Below are positions 63,947 through 64,000 of a stretch of DNA of 64,000 bases, piece by piece (within the stretch, counting starts at the first letter, position 1; every line of letters starts with the position of its first letter). Source of the stretch: Gonatopus flavifemur (taxonomy: Eukaryota > Arthropoda > Insecta > Hymenoptera > Dryinidae); assembly GCA_018340375.1 (NCBI GenBank), contig JAFFJZ010000017.1, positions 1,850,001 to 1,914,000 of the forward strand. The letters run 5' to 3'. The notes beneath the pieces were generated by a model, which was given only the letters and a program-made list of their open reading frames with translations, ran no database searches and was not told where the DNA came from. A program made the position numbers and the translations under genes.

Positions 63947-64000
63947 TAAATACAAATATATATACATATTTCCTCAGAATTCAGATGCTTCTCTCATGAA

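Noticed and set aside
1..64000. tRNA, rRNA or other structured RNA genes
   Set aside because: I looked for tRNA-like A and B boxes and for rRNA cores and recognised none; a covariance-model scan would be decisive.

Overview
The window is AT-rich animal DNA, almost certainly from an insect. The signs are spliced, low-density coding sequence, DD41D Tc1/mariner transposases with an N-terminal DUF4817-type domain, an irritans-like mariner, an insect-style RTE retrotransposon, a two-gene CACTA element with a DUF4806-like protein, and dozens of foldback MITEs. Nothing suggests a bacterium, a plasmid or a free virus. The order of insect cannot be fixed from the sequence. No complete single-copy host gene was found; only two short candidate host exons (835-932 and 58397-58489).

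Layout. 1-7.4 kb: a broken non-LTR fragment, a possible terminal exon, a TTCGCGG minisatellite and a 3.2-kb interrupted inverted repeat holding a piggyBac-type MITE with TTAA duplications. 7.4-12.4 kb: two decayed DD41D elements lie side by side, separated by TATA. 12.5-16.6 kb: foldback MITEs, several nested. 16.7-28.4 kb: a seven-exon P-element/THAP9-like gene. Its splice phases still fit, but it carries three TAG stops and at least two frameshifts. Its introns hold a 1.29-kb mariner (full-length ORF, first catalytic Asp changed to Asn) and more than ten MITEs. 29.4-35.4 kb: a TA-flanked MITE, an internally deleted FLYWCH-Mutator element, a 2.1-kb foldback with 945-bp arms, a solo LTR and another foldback. 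35.7-41.9 kb: a 6.3-kb CACTA-like element with an exact TAT duplication, carrying a decayed transposase and an eight-exon DUF4806-type gene.

42-50 kb: a truncated DD41D element, an inverted duplication beside a small Cys-rich ORF, hAT-type MITEs including a stack sharing the duplication CCATCAAG, and a 5'-truncated R1-like retrotransposon. 50-56.4 kb: a decayed I/Jockey-like non-LTR element interrupted by a 2.4-kb foldback filled with degenerate TCTCTGAAT repeats. 56.7-58.5 kb: two palindromes and a proline-rich candidate exon. 58.5-63.9 kb: a DD41D element whose transposase is split by a full-length RTE retrotransposon. The RTE has an intact 994-codon ORF and a perfect 12-bp target duplication, so it is the youngest and most likely active element here.

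The window is therefore best read as a transposon graveyard with a readable insertion order. The most unusual content is the THAP9-like gene with a duplicated acidic exon, the two-gene CACTA element, the satellite-filled foldback and the stacked target-site duplications. I saw no host-encoded multi-gene system.
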